Positions 1 to 8,800 of a stretch of 38,271 nt of DNA are shown piece after piece; position 1 is the stretch's first letter; each line of letters opens with the position of its first letter. Below the pieces are notes generated by a model. That model did not search any database, had not been told where the DNA came from, and worked only from the letters and a program-made list of their open reading frames with translations. Source of the stretch: Alphaproteobacteria bacterium. GTDB taxonomy: Bacteria > Pseudomonadota > Alphaproteobacteria > SHVW01. A program made the translations under genes and the position numbers. Where the stretch lies: NCBI GenBank assembly GCA_009694085.1, contig SHVW01000012.1:1-38271 (forward strand), in the 5' to 3' direction.

Positions 1-34
1 TCGATATTTCGGTTTGACGTTGATCTGCGACCGA

Positions 35-337
35 TCAAGCCGCGCGACGTGTCCGAATTCGTTCCGCTTCGCGCGCACCAAGGGCACGACGCGCCGTTTT
101 CAAGTCGTAATTTGACTGAAGATTGAGCCAGAATTCCGGGCTGTTGCCGAAGAACAGCGCCAGCCGCAGTGCGGTATCGGCCGTAATGCGCCGCCGGTTG
201 TTGACGATGTCGCCAATGCGGTTTGGCGAAATGCCGACGGCGCGCGCCAACCGGTTTTGCGATAGGCCGAATTCCCCGATGAATTCGTGCTTCAGGATGT
301 CGCCGGGCGTCACCGGGGCAAATTCGCTCTTGGCCAT
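35..337 (-). CDS. higA: HigA-type antitoxin, XRE/HTH DNA-binding protein
   Basis: This 100-residue protein is the antitoxin half of a type II HigBA module; in this family it neutralises the toxin and represses the operon by binding DNA. The sequence fits HigA/VapI: a helix-turn-helix around residues 24-60 (LSQNRLARAVGISPNRIGD), then the family signature in which NNRRRITADTALRLALFFG leads into SPEFWLNLQ. The open frame reaches back to 397, but the Met at 337 is preferred. It starts the conserved domain, has a G-rich stretch upstream (ACGGGGGTT) and lies 11 bases after the higB stop. Toxin-first order is typical of HigBA. Confidence in the family is high; activity is inferred. Confidence 0.9.
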   Translation of the reverse strand: MAKSEFAPVTPGDILKHEFIGEFGLSQNRLARAVGISPNRIGDIVNNRRRITADTALRLALFFGNSPEFWLNLQSNYDLKTARRALGAREAERIRTRRAA

Positions 338-348
338 GTCAACCCCCG

Positions 349-627
349 TCAATGATAGTCGATAACTGATACGTCGTGCGCGTCGCTGCCGACCCATCGA
401 AAGATGATTCGGTACTGATCGTTGATCCGAATCGCGTGGAAATCCTTGAGGCGGCCCTTCAGCCGCTCAAGACGGTTTGATGGGGGCACCAAGAGATCAG
501 ACAGATGACGCGCCGCATTCAGCATCTCCAGGCGGCGCTTGGCGCGCGCCGCGACTCCTTGGAACTCCCGAATGAACTCGTCATGAAAGAGTTTCTCCGT
601 TTGCCGATCGCCGAAGGACTTGATCAT
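349..627 (-). CDS. higB: HigB-type toxin, RelE/ParE superfamily mRNA interferase
   Basis: This 92-residue basic protein is the toxin of the HigBA pair. Family members are ribosome-dependent mRNA endonucleases of RelE fold. Visible signatures are the N-terminal IKSFGDRQTEKLFH, the helix with RRLEMLNAA, and the C-terminal block RLKGRLKDFHAIRINDQYRIIFRW followed by VSVIDYH, which is characteristic of HigB. The length is normal for the family. The ATG at 627 follows a perfect TATAAT by seven bases with no Shine-Dalgarno, so the message is probably leaderless. It is followed by higA after 11 bases, and the antitoxin probably autoregulates through the inverted repeat just upstream. Family call is strong; catalysis is inferred. 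Confidence 0.9.
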   Translation of the reverse strand: MIKSFGDRQTEKLFHDEFIREFQGVAARAKRRLEMLNAARHLSDLLVPPSNRLERLKGRLKDFHAIRINDQYRIIFRWVGSDAHDVSVIDYH

Positions 628-634
628 TGTCGGG

Positions 635-640
635 ATTATA
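635..640 (-). promoter_or_regulatory. -10 box of the higBA promoter
   Basis: On the minus strand a perfect TATAAT lies seven bases before the higB ATG. Transcription would begin at about the A of the start codon, giving a leaderless mRNA. No convincing -35 hexamer is seen 16-18 bases upstream. Confidence 0.6.
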
Positions 641-662
641 CCGCATACCGGATCGCGGTATA
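637..662. promoter_or_regulatory. Probable HigA operator, perfect inverted repeat
   Basis: TATACCGC (637-644) and GCGGTATA (655-662) form perfect 8-base arms with a 10-base spacer. The arm nearer the gene overlaps the -10 box of higB. A palindrome overlapping the promoter is the usual site for autorepression by the antitoxin or toxin-antitoxin complex. Its assignment to HigA is inferred from position. Confidence 0.6.
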
Positions 663-828
663 GCGGATTGCACCGCAGTGAAGGCGAAGCGGCGCGCGTT
701 CACCGGCTCGATTGCCATCGCTAGTCGCCAAGCATGCCGCAACCACACAGCGATGGTTCGCTGCGGAAACCTTTACAACACTTGCTCGCGATCCCATCAT
801 CAGAACGTGTTGAGCGGAGCGGCGGATC
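663..828. other. Divergent intergenic region between higB and the SIR2 gene
   Basis: About 165 bases lie between the HigA operator and the SIR2-like start. I see no convincing ORF, tRNA or terminator. A spaced inverted repeat (CCATCGCT near 715 and AGCGATGG near 752) is present but unremarkable. The region must hold the promoter of the SIR2-like gene; no clear sigma-70 hexamers stand out. Confidence 0.5.
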
Positions 829-1806
829 ATGCGGAGTCCCAGCGATGTCATTTTTCTACTGGGAGCCGGCGCATCAGTAGATGCCGGCATGCCTTCAATC
901 GTCAACCTGACCCGCGAACTATGTCGCCGCTTGCCGACGTTGTCAGTTCGGACCGGCAAGGTTCATCCGGAGTTCCCAAGGCTCGTTGCGGCGCTAGCGG
1001 AACTGGAACCGAGCGTGGCAGAAAACTACGAACGACTTTTCGCATGGCTGAAACTTCTGATCAAAGTACAAAAAACGCCATACCAGCCCGCGTTCTTGGT
1101 AAATATTCCGGCGAACCTTGCAAAAGTTGCGTGTGCGCTGAGTTCCGACATCGGTCGGCCGATCTGCGAGATACTTCACAAGGGATGGAAGGCATGTACG
1201 CCAGAGTCTCTCAAATATCTTGAACGTCTTCGCGACTTCATTCCCGATAGCGGCCGCTTGCCTGTGTTTACTCTGAACTATGATCTGACGGTCGAGGACG
1301 CCTGCCGGAATGACGGAATTCCAGTCACAACCGGCTTTAGGGGAGACTGGTGCCCTTCGCTATTTCAAGGTACCGACACGGGCATCAACCTATACAAGAT
1401 GCACGGGTCTCTCAGTTGGTTCGCAAAACCATTGACGTTTAAACCGTGGCCTCTGATTGAGAAGGGCCCAACGGATATCCCGGACTGTTCCGACGAACTT
1501 CCGGACCTCGTCCTCGGGCCCGGGAGCAAGCTTCAAAACGATGATCCCTTCGCCACCCTGTATTCCGAGTTTCACAAGGCACTCAATCAAGCAAAGACTT
1601 GCGTCGTGGTCGGATGCGCCTTGGCTGACGAGCATATCGAAGCGCCGCTCAAGCGAGCGTTCCACCGAGGAAAGAGGATCGTGTACGTAAATCCAAGTCC
1701 ACCCGCCAAGAACCCCCTAAATTTTTCATGTATCCAGAAGACGGCCAGGGAAGCCTTCGAGAGCGGAGAGATCCTACGGCACTTGGCAACTCAAGCCGAC
1801 GAATAG
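829..1806 (+). CDS. Stand-alone SIR2-family protein, possible NADase of antiphage type
   Basis: This 325-residue protein has the SIR2 Rossmann-fold signatures: GAGAS at 12-16 in LLGAGASVDAGMPS, the NYD motif at 150-152 (catalytic Asn in the family) and MHGS at 191-194 (catalytic His in the family). It lacks the four-Cys zinc site of classical sirtuin deacetylases. It resembles the SIR2-like domains of bacterial defence systems (ThsA, DSR, SIR2-pAgo partners), which destroy NAD+ during infection. No sensor domain is recognisable in the rest of the protein; the C-terminal VVVGCALADEHIEAPLKRA segment is also usual for the domain. Its base composition looks less GC-rich than its neighbours, which suggests transfer. 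The ATG at 829 has GGAG about 11 bases upstream. Domain call is firm; a defence role is inferred. Confidence 0.75.
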   Translation: MRSPSDVIFLLGAGASVDAGMPSIVNLTRELCRRLPTLSVRTGKVHPEFPRLVAALAELEPSVAENYERLFAWLKLLIKVQKTPYQPAFLVNIPANLAKVACALSSDIGRPICEILHKGWKACTPESLKYLERLRDFIPDSGRLPVFTLNYDLTVEDACRNDGIPVTTGFRGDWCPSLFQGTDTGINLYKMHGSLSWFAKPLTFKPWPLIEKGPTDIPDCSDELPDLVLGPGSKLQNDDPFATLYSEFHKALNQAKTCVVVGCALADEHIEAPLKRAFHRGKRIVYVNPSPPAKNPLNFSCIQKTAREAFESGEILRHLATQADE

Positions 1807-1904
1807 CCGAACCAACCGGCCGCCTGAACTTCTTGAAGTTCATCGAACGCCAACTGGGTTGCCCTTCATCCAATCCTTGATTGCGGTCACGTCGGGAGGT
1901 CGCG

Positions 1905-2954
1905 CTACCGACCCCTCGCCCCCGGCATCTCCAGCCTAAGCTGTCCCCTTGCCTCCGGTTCCGCCCCCATGGCGGCCTCCAGCGCCCGGCGCTCCTCGCG
2001 CGGCGTGCGGCCGTGGAAGTCGCGGTAGCATTTGGAAAAATGCGAAGCCGAGACGAAGCCGCAGGCGAGCGCCACGTCGATCACCGCCATGGTCGTCTGG
2101 GTCAGCAGCAACCGCGCCCGGGTGAGCCGGAGCTTCAAGTAATAGTGACCCGGCGTGGTCTTGAGGAAACGGCGGAACAGGCGCTCGAGTTGGCGCCTGG
2201 ACAGGCCGACCCGGCGCGCCAGCTCCTCGTGCGCCAGCGGTTCCTCCTGGCTCGCCTCCATCTGGGCAACCACCTCGACCAGCTTGGGATGGCCGATGCC
2301 GAGCCGCGCGCGCAGCGGCACGCGCTGGGGATCGTGGGGGTCGCGGATGCGATCGAGAATGAACTGATCGGAAATGGCGGCAGCCAGTTCTTGGCCGTGA
2401 CGCTGGGCGATGGCGTGCAGCATCAGATCGGCCGCCGCGATGCCGCCCGCACAGGTGAAACGGTCGCGGTCGACCTCGATCAACTCCGACGACACCTCGA
2501 TGTCGGGAAATTCCTCGGTGAAGCTGCCTAGATTCTCCCAATGGATGGTGCAGCGATAGCCCTGGAGCAGGCCGGCACGCGCGAGCACATGGCTGCCCGT
2601 GCAGACCGCGCCGATCTCCACGCCCTGGCGCGCCAGGCGCCGCAGCCGGGCGAACACGCCCTCGTCGCGATAGAGATGGGCGTCGATGCCGCTGCACAGA
2701 ATCGCGGTCGGGAAACGATCGAGCGCGTCGAGCGCGTGGTCGGCCATCAGCATCAAGCCGTTGGAGGCCTCGACGGGCTTGCCGTCCTTGGACACGACGT
2801 GCCAGGAGTACAACGCCTTGCCGCTAAGCCGGTTGGCGAGCCGGAGCGCTTCGAGCGCCGCCGTGAACGCGATCATGGAGAATTTCGGCACCAGAAAGAA
2901 CGCGATCCGCTCGGTCGAGGCGGGGCCGCTGGTGTATTGGCTCGGCTGGAACAT
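1905..2954 (-). CDS. GbdR-like AraC-family regulator with N-terminal DJ-1/PfpI domain
   Basis: This 349-residue transcription factor has an N-terminal DJ-1/PfpI (class I glutamine amidotransferase-like) sensor domain, about residues 15-185, with Cys118 in GAVCTGSHVLARAGLL. A C-terminal AraC double helix-turn-helix follows at about 243-335, including RRQLERLFRRFLKTTPGHYYL and the closing block GFVSASHFSKCYRDFHGRTP. The architecture matches GbdR, CdhR and ArgR-type regulators. GbdR in Pseudomonas activates glycine betaine, dimethylglycine and sarcosine catabolic genes. It lies next to soxBDAG, which strongly suggests the same role, although it is transcribed away from the operon and the ligand is not proved. 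The protein ends with a short disordered tail. Confidence 0.85.
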   Translation of the reverse strand: MFQPSQYTSGPASTERIAFFLVPKFSMIAFTAALEALRLANRLSGKALYSWHVVSKDGKPVEASNGLMLMADHALDALDRFPTAILCSGIDAHLYRDEGVFARLRRLARQGVEIGAVCTGSHVLARAGLLQGYRCTIHWENLGSFTEEFPDIEVSSELIEVDRDRFTCAGGIAAADLMLHAIAQRHGQELAAAISDQFILDRIRDPHDPQRVPLRARLGIGHPKLVEVVAQMEASQEEPLAHEELARRVGLSRRQLERLFRRFLKTTPGHYYLKLRLTRARLLLTQTTMAVIDVALACGFVSASHFSKCYRDFHGRTPREERRALEAAMGAEPEARGQLRLEMPGARGR

Positions 2955-2973
2955 GGCGATTGCGCTCGGTCCC

Positions 2974-3033
2974 TAGAGCAAGATCGTTTCACATTGAAGC
3001 AGAGCTTCAATATGAAACGTGAATCTTGCTCTA
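2974..3033. repeat. Long imperfect hairpin repeat, copy 1
   Basis: TAGAGCAAGAT (2974-2984) pairs perfectly with ATCTTGCTCTA (3023-3033). The inner arms at 2985-3000 and 3004-3019 pair with one mismatch around a 3-base loop; a small bulge lies in the right arm. It is AT-richer than its surroundings and is immediately followed by a second hairpin of similar design. It looks like an alphaproteobacterial palindromic (REP/MITE-like) repeat, but could serve as an mRNA stem-loop. No transposase is nearby. Confidence 0.7.
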
Positions 3034-3044
3034 AAATTTCAAGT

Positions 3045-3110
3045 TAGACCATGATTCACGCCTCGAATTTAATCGCCCTGGGTGATTCAATTCGAGACGA
3101 TCATGGTCTA
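3045..3110. repeat. Long imperfect hairpin repeat, copy 2
   Basis: TAGACCATGAT (3045-3055) pairs perfectly with ATCATGGTCTA (3100-3110). Inside it, 3062-3074 pairs with 3084-3096 with a single mismatch (CTCGAATT core), around a 9-base loop. It shares design with the hairpin 11 bases upstream: an 11-base outer arm beginning TAGA, an internal mismatch zone and inner arms. The core sequence differs. It sits between the divergent araC and Bug genes, where it could affect either promoter. Confidence 0.7.
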
Positions 3111-3197
3111 GGCTTCAGCTTTGGATGATACCGCAACGCCCGGCCTCGGTGTAGTTTTCCGGCCCAGCGCCCATCGCCATCAGGGAGAGTACGACCC

Positions 3198-4169
3198 ATG
3201 CGCATCATCGGACTGCTCGGCTCTATCGCGGCCATACTGGCCGCCACCTTGACACCGCCCGTTAGCGCCCAGACCTATCCGACTAAGTCGATCCGCATGA
3301 TCGTCCCCTTTCCGCCCGGCGGCCCCGCCGATCTGTTGGGACGGCTGGTCGGCCAGAAACTGCAAGAAGCCTGGGGTCAGCCGGTTGTCGCCGACAACCG
3401 GGCTGGGGCCGGCGGCAATATCGGGATGGAGGCTGCGGCTCGCGCGCCCGGCGATGGCTATACCCTGGTGGTGGCACCAGCGGGCAATTTGACCGTGGTG
3501 CCTCATATCCAAAAGCTCTCCTTCGATGTAACGAAGGATTTGGCACCGATCACCCTGCTGGCGACCGTGACCAATGTGCTGGTCGTACATCCCTCGATCC
3601 CGGCCGCCAACATGGCCGAGCTGATCCAGCACGCCAAGGCCCGGCCTGGCACCCTCAGCTATGCCACGCCGGGCGCCGGTAGCCAGGCCCATCTGGCCGG
3701 CGAGTTCTTGAAAATCATGGCTGGTATCGACCTGCTCCACGTGCCCTATCGCGGTACGGGCCCAGCGCTTAACGATTTGCTGGGTGGACAAGTGTCGATG
3801 ATGTTCTCCCAGCTATCCTCCGCCCTGCCCCATGTCCAGGCCGGCAAGCTCCGGGCCCTGGGCATCGCCAGTCTGAAACGTTCCCCGGTCATGCCCGCCC
3901 TGCCGACGGTGGCGGAGCAGAACCTGGCCGGGTTCGAGGCCGTGTCCTGGTACGCCCTGATGGCGAGCGCGGGCACGCCGGCCGACATCATCGCCAAGCT
4001 CCATGGCGAGGTTGCCCGTGCCCTCAAGCAGCCCGACGTGGTGGAGAAGCTGACTGCCCTTGGCGCCGATCCCGTCGGTGGCAGCCCGGGCGAGCTGGCC
4101 GATCTGATCCGCACAGAGTCCGCGCGCTGGGCCAAGGTTGTGAAAGACGCGAACATCAAGGCGGAGTAA
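3198..4169 (+). CDS. Bug/TctC-family periplasmic substrate-binding protein
   Basis: This 323-residue protein is an extracytoplasmic solute receptor of the tripartite tricarboxylate transporter (TTT) type. Residues 1-24 form a signal peptide ending SAQ. Family motifs follow: YPTKSIRMIVPFPPGGPADLLGR, NRAGAGGNIG, LLHVPYRGTGPALNDLLGGQV, and KLRALGIAS followed by LPTVAEQ. Length is normal. GGGAGAG eight bases upstream supports the ATG at 3198. No TctA/TctB membrane partners are nearby, which is common for this expanded family, so it is an orphan receptor. Bug proteins bind carboxylates and a variety of small organic acids. A link to methylated-amine use is suggested only by its place between a GbdR-like regulator and soxB. 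Confidence 0.88.
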   Translation: MRIIGLLGSIAAILAATLTPPVSAQTYPTKSIRMIVPFPPGGPADLLGRLVGQKLQEAWGQPVVADNRAGAGGNIGMEAAARAPGDGYTLVVAPAGNLTVVPHIQKLSFDVTKDLAPITLLATVTNVLVVHPSIPAANMAELIQHAKARPGTLSYATPGAGSQAHLAGEFLKIMAGIDLLHVPYRGTGPALNDLLGGQVSMMFSQLSSALPHVQAGKLRALGIASLKRSPVMPALPTVAEQNLAGFEAVSWYALMASAGTPADIIAKLHGEVARALKQPDVVEKLTALGADPVGGSPGELADLIRTESARWAKVVKDANIKAE

Positions 4170-4296
4170 CTATCCGCGCACGCCAAGGGGATCGCCCCTG
4201 TCGCCCTGACGCCATTCTCCGTCGCGCCGGATCATTGCGCAGCCTTGGGCGCTCTGCCACGATGGCGTGGAGTTCCCAACCATCAAGTCATTGGCG

Positions 4297-5547
4297 ATGC
4301 CGCGCTACTCCATCTTCAGCCTGCTGCGCAACGCGCTGACCTATCATCGGGATTGGCAGGCGGCGTGGCGCAGCCCAGAGCCCAAGCCGGCTTACGATGT
4401 GATCATCGTCGGCGGCGGCGGCCATGGCTTGGCGACTGCCTACTACCTGGCCAAAGAGCACGGCATTACCAATGTGGCGGTAGTCGAAAAAGGCTGGCTT
4501 GGCGGCGGCAATACCGGGCGCAACACCACCATCGTGCGCTCCAACTACCTCTGGGACGAGAGCGCCCATCTCTACGAGCATTCGCTCAAGCTGTGGGAAG
4601 GCCTCAGCCAGGACCTCAATTTCAACGTCATGTTCAGCCAGCGCGGTGTGCTCAACCTGGCGCATAACCAGCACGATTTGCGCGAGCTGCAACGCCGGGT
4701 CAACGCAATCCGGTTGAACGGCATCGACTCGGAAATCCTCACCACGGCCCAGGTCAAGACCATGGTGCCGATCCTGGATTGCTCGCCAGGCATCCGCTAC
4801 CCCGTACTCGGCGCTTCGCTGCAACGGCGCGGCGGCGTGGCGCGCCACGACGCCGTGGCCTGGGGCTTCGCGCGGGCGGCCGATGCGCGCGGCGTCGATA
4901 TCATACAGAACTGCGAGGTCACCGGCATCCGGCGCGAAGGCGATCGGGTCGTCGGCGTGGAGACCACTCGTGGCTTCATTGGCGCCGGCAAGGTCGGCTG
5001 CGTGGCCGCCGGCCATTCCAGCGTGCTGGCAGCCATGGCGGGACTGCGCCTACCGATCGAGAGCCACCCGCTCCAAGCGCTGGTGTCCGAGCCGATCAAA
5101 CCGATCCTGGATGCCGTGGTCATGTCGGCCGCCGTGCATGTTTATGTCAGCCAGTCCGACAAGGGCGAGCTAGTCATGGGTGCCGGCATCGATGCCTTCA
5201 CCTCCTATGGTCAGCGCGGCAGCTTGCCCATTATCGAGGAGATCATGGCATCGGCCTGCGTGCTGTTCCCGATCTTCAGCCGGCTCAAGATGCTGCGTAG
5301 CTGGGGCGGTATCGTCGATGTCTGCCCCGACGCCAGCCCGATCATCTCGGCCACGCCTGTCAAAGGTCTCTATTTCAATTGCGGCTGGGGTACGGGCGGC
5401 TTCAAGGCCACGCCTGGCTCCGGCTGGGTGTTCGCCCACACCATCGCCCAGAATCGCCCGCACCCGCTCAACCAGGCCTTCGCCCTCGACCGCTTCTCCT
5501 CGGGCGCGCTGATCGATGAGCATGGCGCGGCGGCCGTGGCGCATTAG
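4297..5547 (+). CDS. soxB: Sarcosine oxidase beta subunit
   Basis: This is the catalytic subunit of heterotetrameric sarcosine oxidase, which oxidises N-methylglycine to glycine and passes the methyl carbon to tetrahydrofolate in the alpha subunit. A dinucleotide-binding motif, [19 protein letters not shown], lies near the N-terminus, followed by [19 protein letters not shown], both hallmark SoxB sequences. His184 in [14 protein letters not shown] lies where the family attaches FMN covalently, and the C-terminal [14 protein letters not shown] loop is typical. The frame extends to a GTG at 4267, but the Met at 4297 gives the conserved start [14 protein letters not shown] and the usual length (416 residues). 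It is the first gene of soxBDAG, eight bases before soxD. Confidence 0.95.
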   Translation: MPRYSIFSLLRNALTYHRDWQAAWRSPEPKPAYDVIIVGGGGHGLATAYYLAKEHGITNVAVVEKGWLGGGNTGRNTTIVRSNYLWDESAHLYEHSLKLWEGLSQDLNFNVMFSQRGVLNLAHNQHDLRELQRRVNAIRLNGIDSEILTTAQVKTMVPILDCSPGIRYPVLGASLQRRGGVARHDAVAWGFARAADARGVDIIQNCEVTGIRREGDRVVGVETTRGFIGAGKVGCVAAGHSSVLAAMAGLRLPIESHPLQALVSEPIKPILDAVVMSAAVHVYVSQSDKGELVMGAGIDAFTSYGQRGSLPIIEEIMASACVLFPIFSRLKMLRSWGGIVDVCPDASPIISATPVKGLYFNCGWGTGGFKATPGSGWVFAHTIAQNRPHPLNQAFALDRFSSGALIDEHGAAAVAH

Positions 5548-5555
5548 GGGGAAAG

Positions 5556-5840
5556 ATGCTGCTTATCACTTGCCCCTGGTGCGGCCCGCGAGCGGAGATC
5601 GAGTTCCAGTATGGCGGCGAAGCTCATATCGCACGGCCGGCCGACCCGGTGGCGCTCGACGATGCGGCCTGGGCCGACCATCTGTTCATGCGCAAGAACC
5701 CGAAGGGCAAGCATAGGGAACGCTGGATGCACCGGTCCGGCTGCCGGCGCTGGTTCAATATGGAACGCGACACGATCAGTCACGAAATCACCGCGGTCTA
5801 TCGAATTGGAACCACGGTACCGGGCAAGGAGGGCACGTGA
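5556..5840 (+). CDS. soxD: Sarcosine oxidase delta subunit, zinc-binding
   Basis: This 94-residue subunit binds structural zinc in heterotetrameric sarcosine oxidase. The four ligands known from the Stenotrophomonas enzyme (Cys6, Cys9, His59, Cys63) are all present at exactly those positions: LLITCPWCG at the N-terminus and WMHRSGCRRWFNMERDT later. A GGGGGAAAG run just before the ATG is a strong ribosome binding site. The stop TGA overlaps the GTG start of soxA (GTGA), implying translational coupling. The length is normal for the family. Confidence 0.95.
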   Translation: MLLITCPWCGPRAEIEFQYGGEAHIARPADPVALDDAAWADHLFMRKNPKGKHRERWMHRSGCRRWFNMERDTISHEITAVYRIGTTVPGKEGT

Positions 5841-8800
5841 ACGACCAACCCTTTCGCCTCGACACCGCGGCCGCACCCGGCCGGATCGACCGGGGCCATG
5901 CCATGCGTTTCGTGTTCAACGGGCGCGGGCATGAGGGGCTGGCCGGTGATACGCTGGCCTCGGCACTGATCGCCAACGGCGTTCATTTGGTTGGCCGCAG
6001 TTTCAAATACCATCGCCCACGCGGCATTCTGACAAGCGGGCCGGAAGAGCCGAACGCGCTTGTCCAGTTGCGTGCCGGCGAACGCAGCGAGCCCAATGTG
6101 CGCGCCACCCAGGCCGAGTTGTTCGACGGCCTGATCGCACGCAGCCAAAATTGCTGGCCCTCCGTTGGCTTCGACCTCGGCGCGGTCAACGAACTCGCCT
6201 CGCGCATCCTGCCCGCTGGCTTTTACTACAAGACCTTCATGTGGCCGCCTTCGGCCTGGATGTTCTACGAGCGCCTGATCCGCCGCGCCGCCGGCTTGGG
6301 CCGCGCGCCCGACGATCCCGATCCCGACATCTACGACAAGCGCTATGCCCATTGCGACGTGCTGGTCGTCGGCGCAGGACCGGCTGGCTTGGCCGCAGCG
6401 CTCGCCGCCGGACGATCCGGCGCGCGCGTCATACTGTGCGACGAGCAAGCCGAGATGGGCGGTCAGCTCCTGGGCCAGCGCGCGGTCATCGCGGATCGAC
6501 CGGCGCTCGACTGGGTCAAGGCGGCGCTGACCGAACTGGCCGCGTTGCCCGAAGTGACGCTGCTGCCGCGCACGACCTGCTTCGGCTATTACGACCACAA
6601 CGCGCTTGCTCTGGTCGAACGGGTCGCCGACCACTTGGCCAAACCGGCTGCGCATCAGCCACGCCAGCGCCTATGGCGCGTGCGCGCGGCACGCGTCGTG
6701 CTCGCGACCGGTGCCATCGAGCGGCCCTTGGTGTTCCGCGACAACGACCGGCCCGGCATCATGCTGGCCGGCGCAGCGGCGACCTATGTCACCCGCTACG
6801 CCGCGGCCCCCGGCCGGCGCGTCGCCGTGTTCACCAACAACGACAGCGCCTATCGCGCCGCGCTCGCTCTGTTCGATGCCGGAGTCGGCGTGGCCGCGGT
6901 GATCGACTTGCGCCCGGAGCCTGGCCCGCTCGCCGGAGAAATTCGAGCGCGCGGCATCGAACTCCTGACCGGGCACGGAATCGTAGCCACCCATGGCGCA
7001 CGGCGGATCGCGGCAATCGAGGTCATGCAGCTCGACGAATCGGGCGGCCGAGCGATCGGACCCGTGCGCAGCATCGCATGCGACGCGCTTGCCATGTCCG
7101 GCGGCTGGAACCCAACCGTCCACCTGTTCTCCCAGGCACGCGGCCGGCTGCGCTACGATGCGGCTCAGGGCGTCTTCCTACCCGACCGCTGCGACCAGGC
7201 GCTCGCCAATGCCGGAGCCTGCAACGGCGCCTGGTCCCTGGGCGATTGTCTGGCCGAGGGGTTTGCGGCCGGCGCCACAGCGGCCAGCGCGGCCGGTTAC
7301 GCCACCGCCGCGCCGTCTGCGCCAGCGGTGCCGCCCGAATCGCGGGCACCGCTGCGCGTGCTCTGGGTCGTGCCGTCGGATCGGCCGATCGGCGAGGGCG
7401 GGAAGCATTTCGTCGACTTCCAGAACGATGTAACCGCCGCGGATCTTGGACTCGCCGCACGCGAGGGCTATCGCTCGGTCGAGCATCTCAAGCGCTACAC
7501 CACGACCGGCATGGGCACCGACCAGGGCAAGCTCAGCAATGTCAACGCGCTCGGCATTCTGTCAGAGGCCTTGGCGGCTGAGCCCAGCACCATCGGCACC
7601 ACGACCTTCCGCCCACCTTACACGCCGATCAGCTACGGCGCATTGGCCGGCCGCGATGTCGGCGCTCTGGCCGATCCCGTGCGCACCACTGCCATGCATA
7701 CCTGGCACGCCGAGGCTGGTGCGGCGTTCGAGGATGTCGGTCAATGGAAACGACCCTGGTACTATCCCAAGCTTGGCGAAAGCATGCACGATGCTGTCAA
7801 CCGCGAGGTCAAGGCGGCGCGCACCTGCATTGGCATTCTGGACGCATCGACGCTAGGCAAAATCGATATCCGGGGGCCGGATGCCGCGGAGTTCCTCAAT
7901 CGCATCTACACCAATGCCTGGAGCAAGCTGGAGGTCGGCCGATCGCGCTACGGCTTCATGTGCAAGGACGACGGCATGGTGTTCGACGACGGCGTGACGA
8001 CGCGCCTTGCCGCCGACCATTTCCACATGACCACGACGACCGGCGGCGCTGCACGTGTGCTCGCCTGGCTTGAGGAGTGGTCGCAGACCGAGTGGCCGGA
8101 GCTGCGCGTCTATATGAGTTCGGTAACGGAACAATGGGCGGTCGCCGCTATCTGCGGTCCTCATGCCCGCGATCTGCTGGCCGAGCTGGCAACCGATATC
8201 GACCTCGATCCCAAGACATTCCCCTTCATGGCAGTGCGCGAGGGTCGCGTTGCCGGTGTCCCGGCTCGCATCTTCCGCATCAGCTTCACCGGCGAGATCA
8301 GCTACGAGATCAACGTGCCCCGGCGCTGGGGTCTGGCGCTCTGGCGCGCGCTGATGCAGGCCGGCGCCGACAAAGGCGTCACACCCTATGGCACGGAAGC
8401 CATGCATGTGCTGCGCGCCGAGAAAGGTTTCGTCATCGTCGGCCAGGAAACCGACGGCACAGTGACGCCGATTGATCTCGGCATGGCCGGCATGGTTAGC
8501 AAGACAAAAGATTTTATCGGCAAGCGCTCGCTCGCCCGTGGCGACAGCATGCGCCCCGACCGTAAGCAGCTCGTCGGCTTGCTAACCGACGATCCGCGCA
8601 TTGTGTTGCCCGAAGGCGGCCAGATCGTTGCCGAACTCAAACCAGAGCCGCCCATGGCCATGATCGGCCACGTCACGTCGAGCTATCACAGCCCCAATCT
8701 CGGCCGTTCGATCGCGCTGGCGTTGATCAAAGGCGGTCGCGACCGCATGGGCCAGGCGCTTCATGTGCCGCTCGCCGACCGCACCATCCGGGTCAAAGTG

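Noticed and set aside
1825-1842. The palindrome TGAACTTC-TT-GAAGTTCA between the convergent SIR2-like and araC genes as a terminator
   Set aside because: The stem is AT-rich and short, with no following T-run on either strand. It is possible as a weak terminator, but not supportable.
4186-4199. AGGGG-ATCG-CCCCT hairpin after the Bug gene as a terminator
   Set aside because: The stem is only five base pairs and no T-tract follows; such short GC hairpins are expected by chance here.
6151-7581. A 476-residue Arg-rich frame within soxA
   Set aside because: The composition (Arg/Ala/Gly-rich) is typical of a frame shift of a GC-rich gene, and soxA is intact over its full length.
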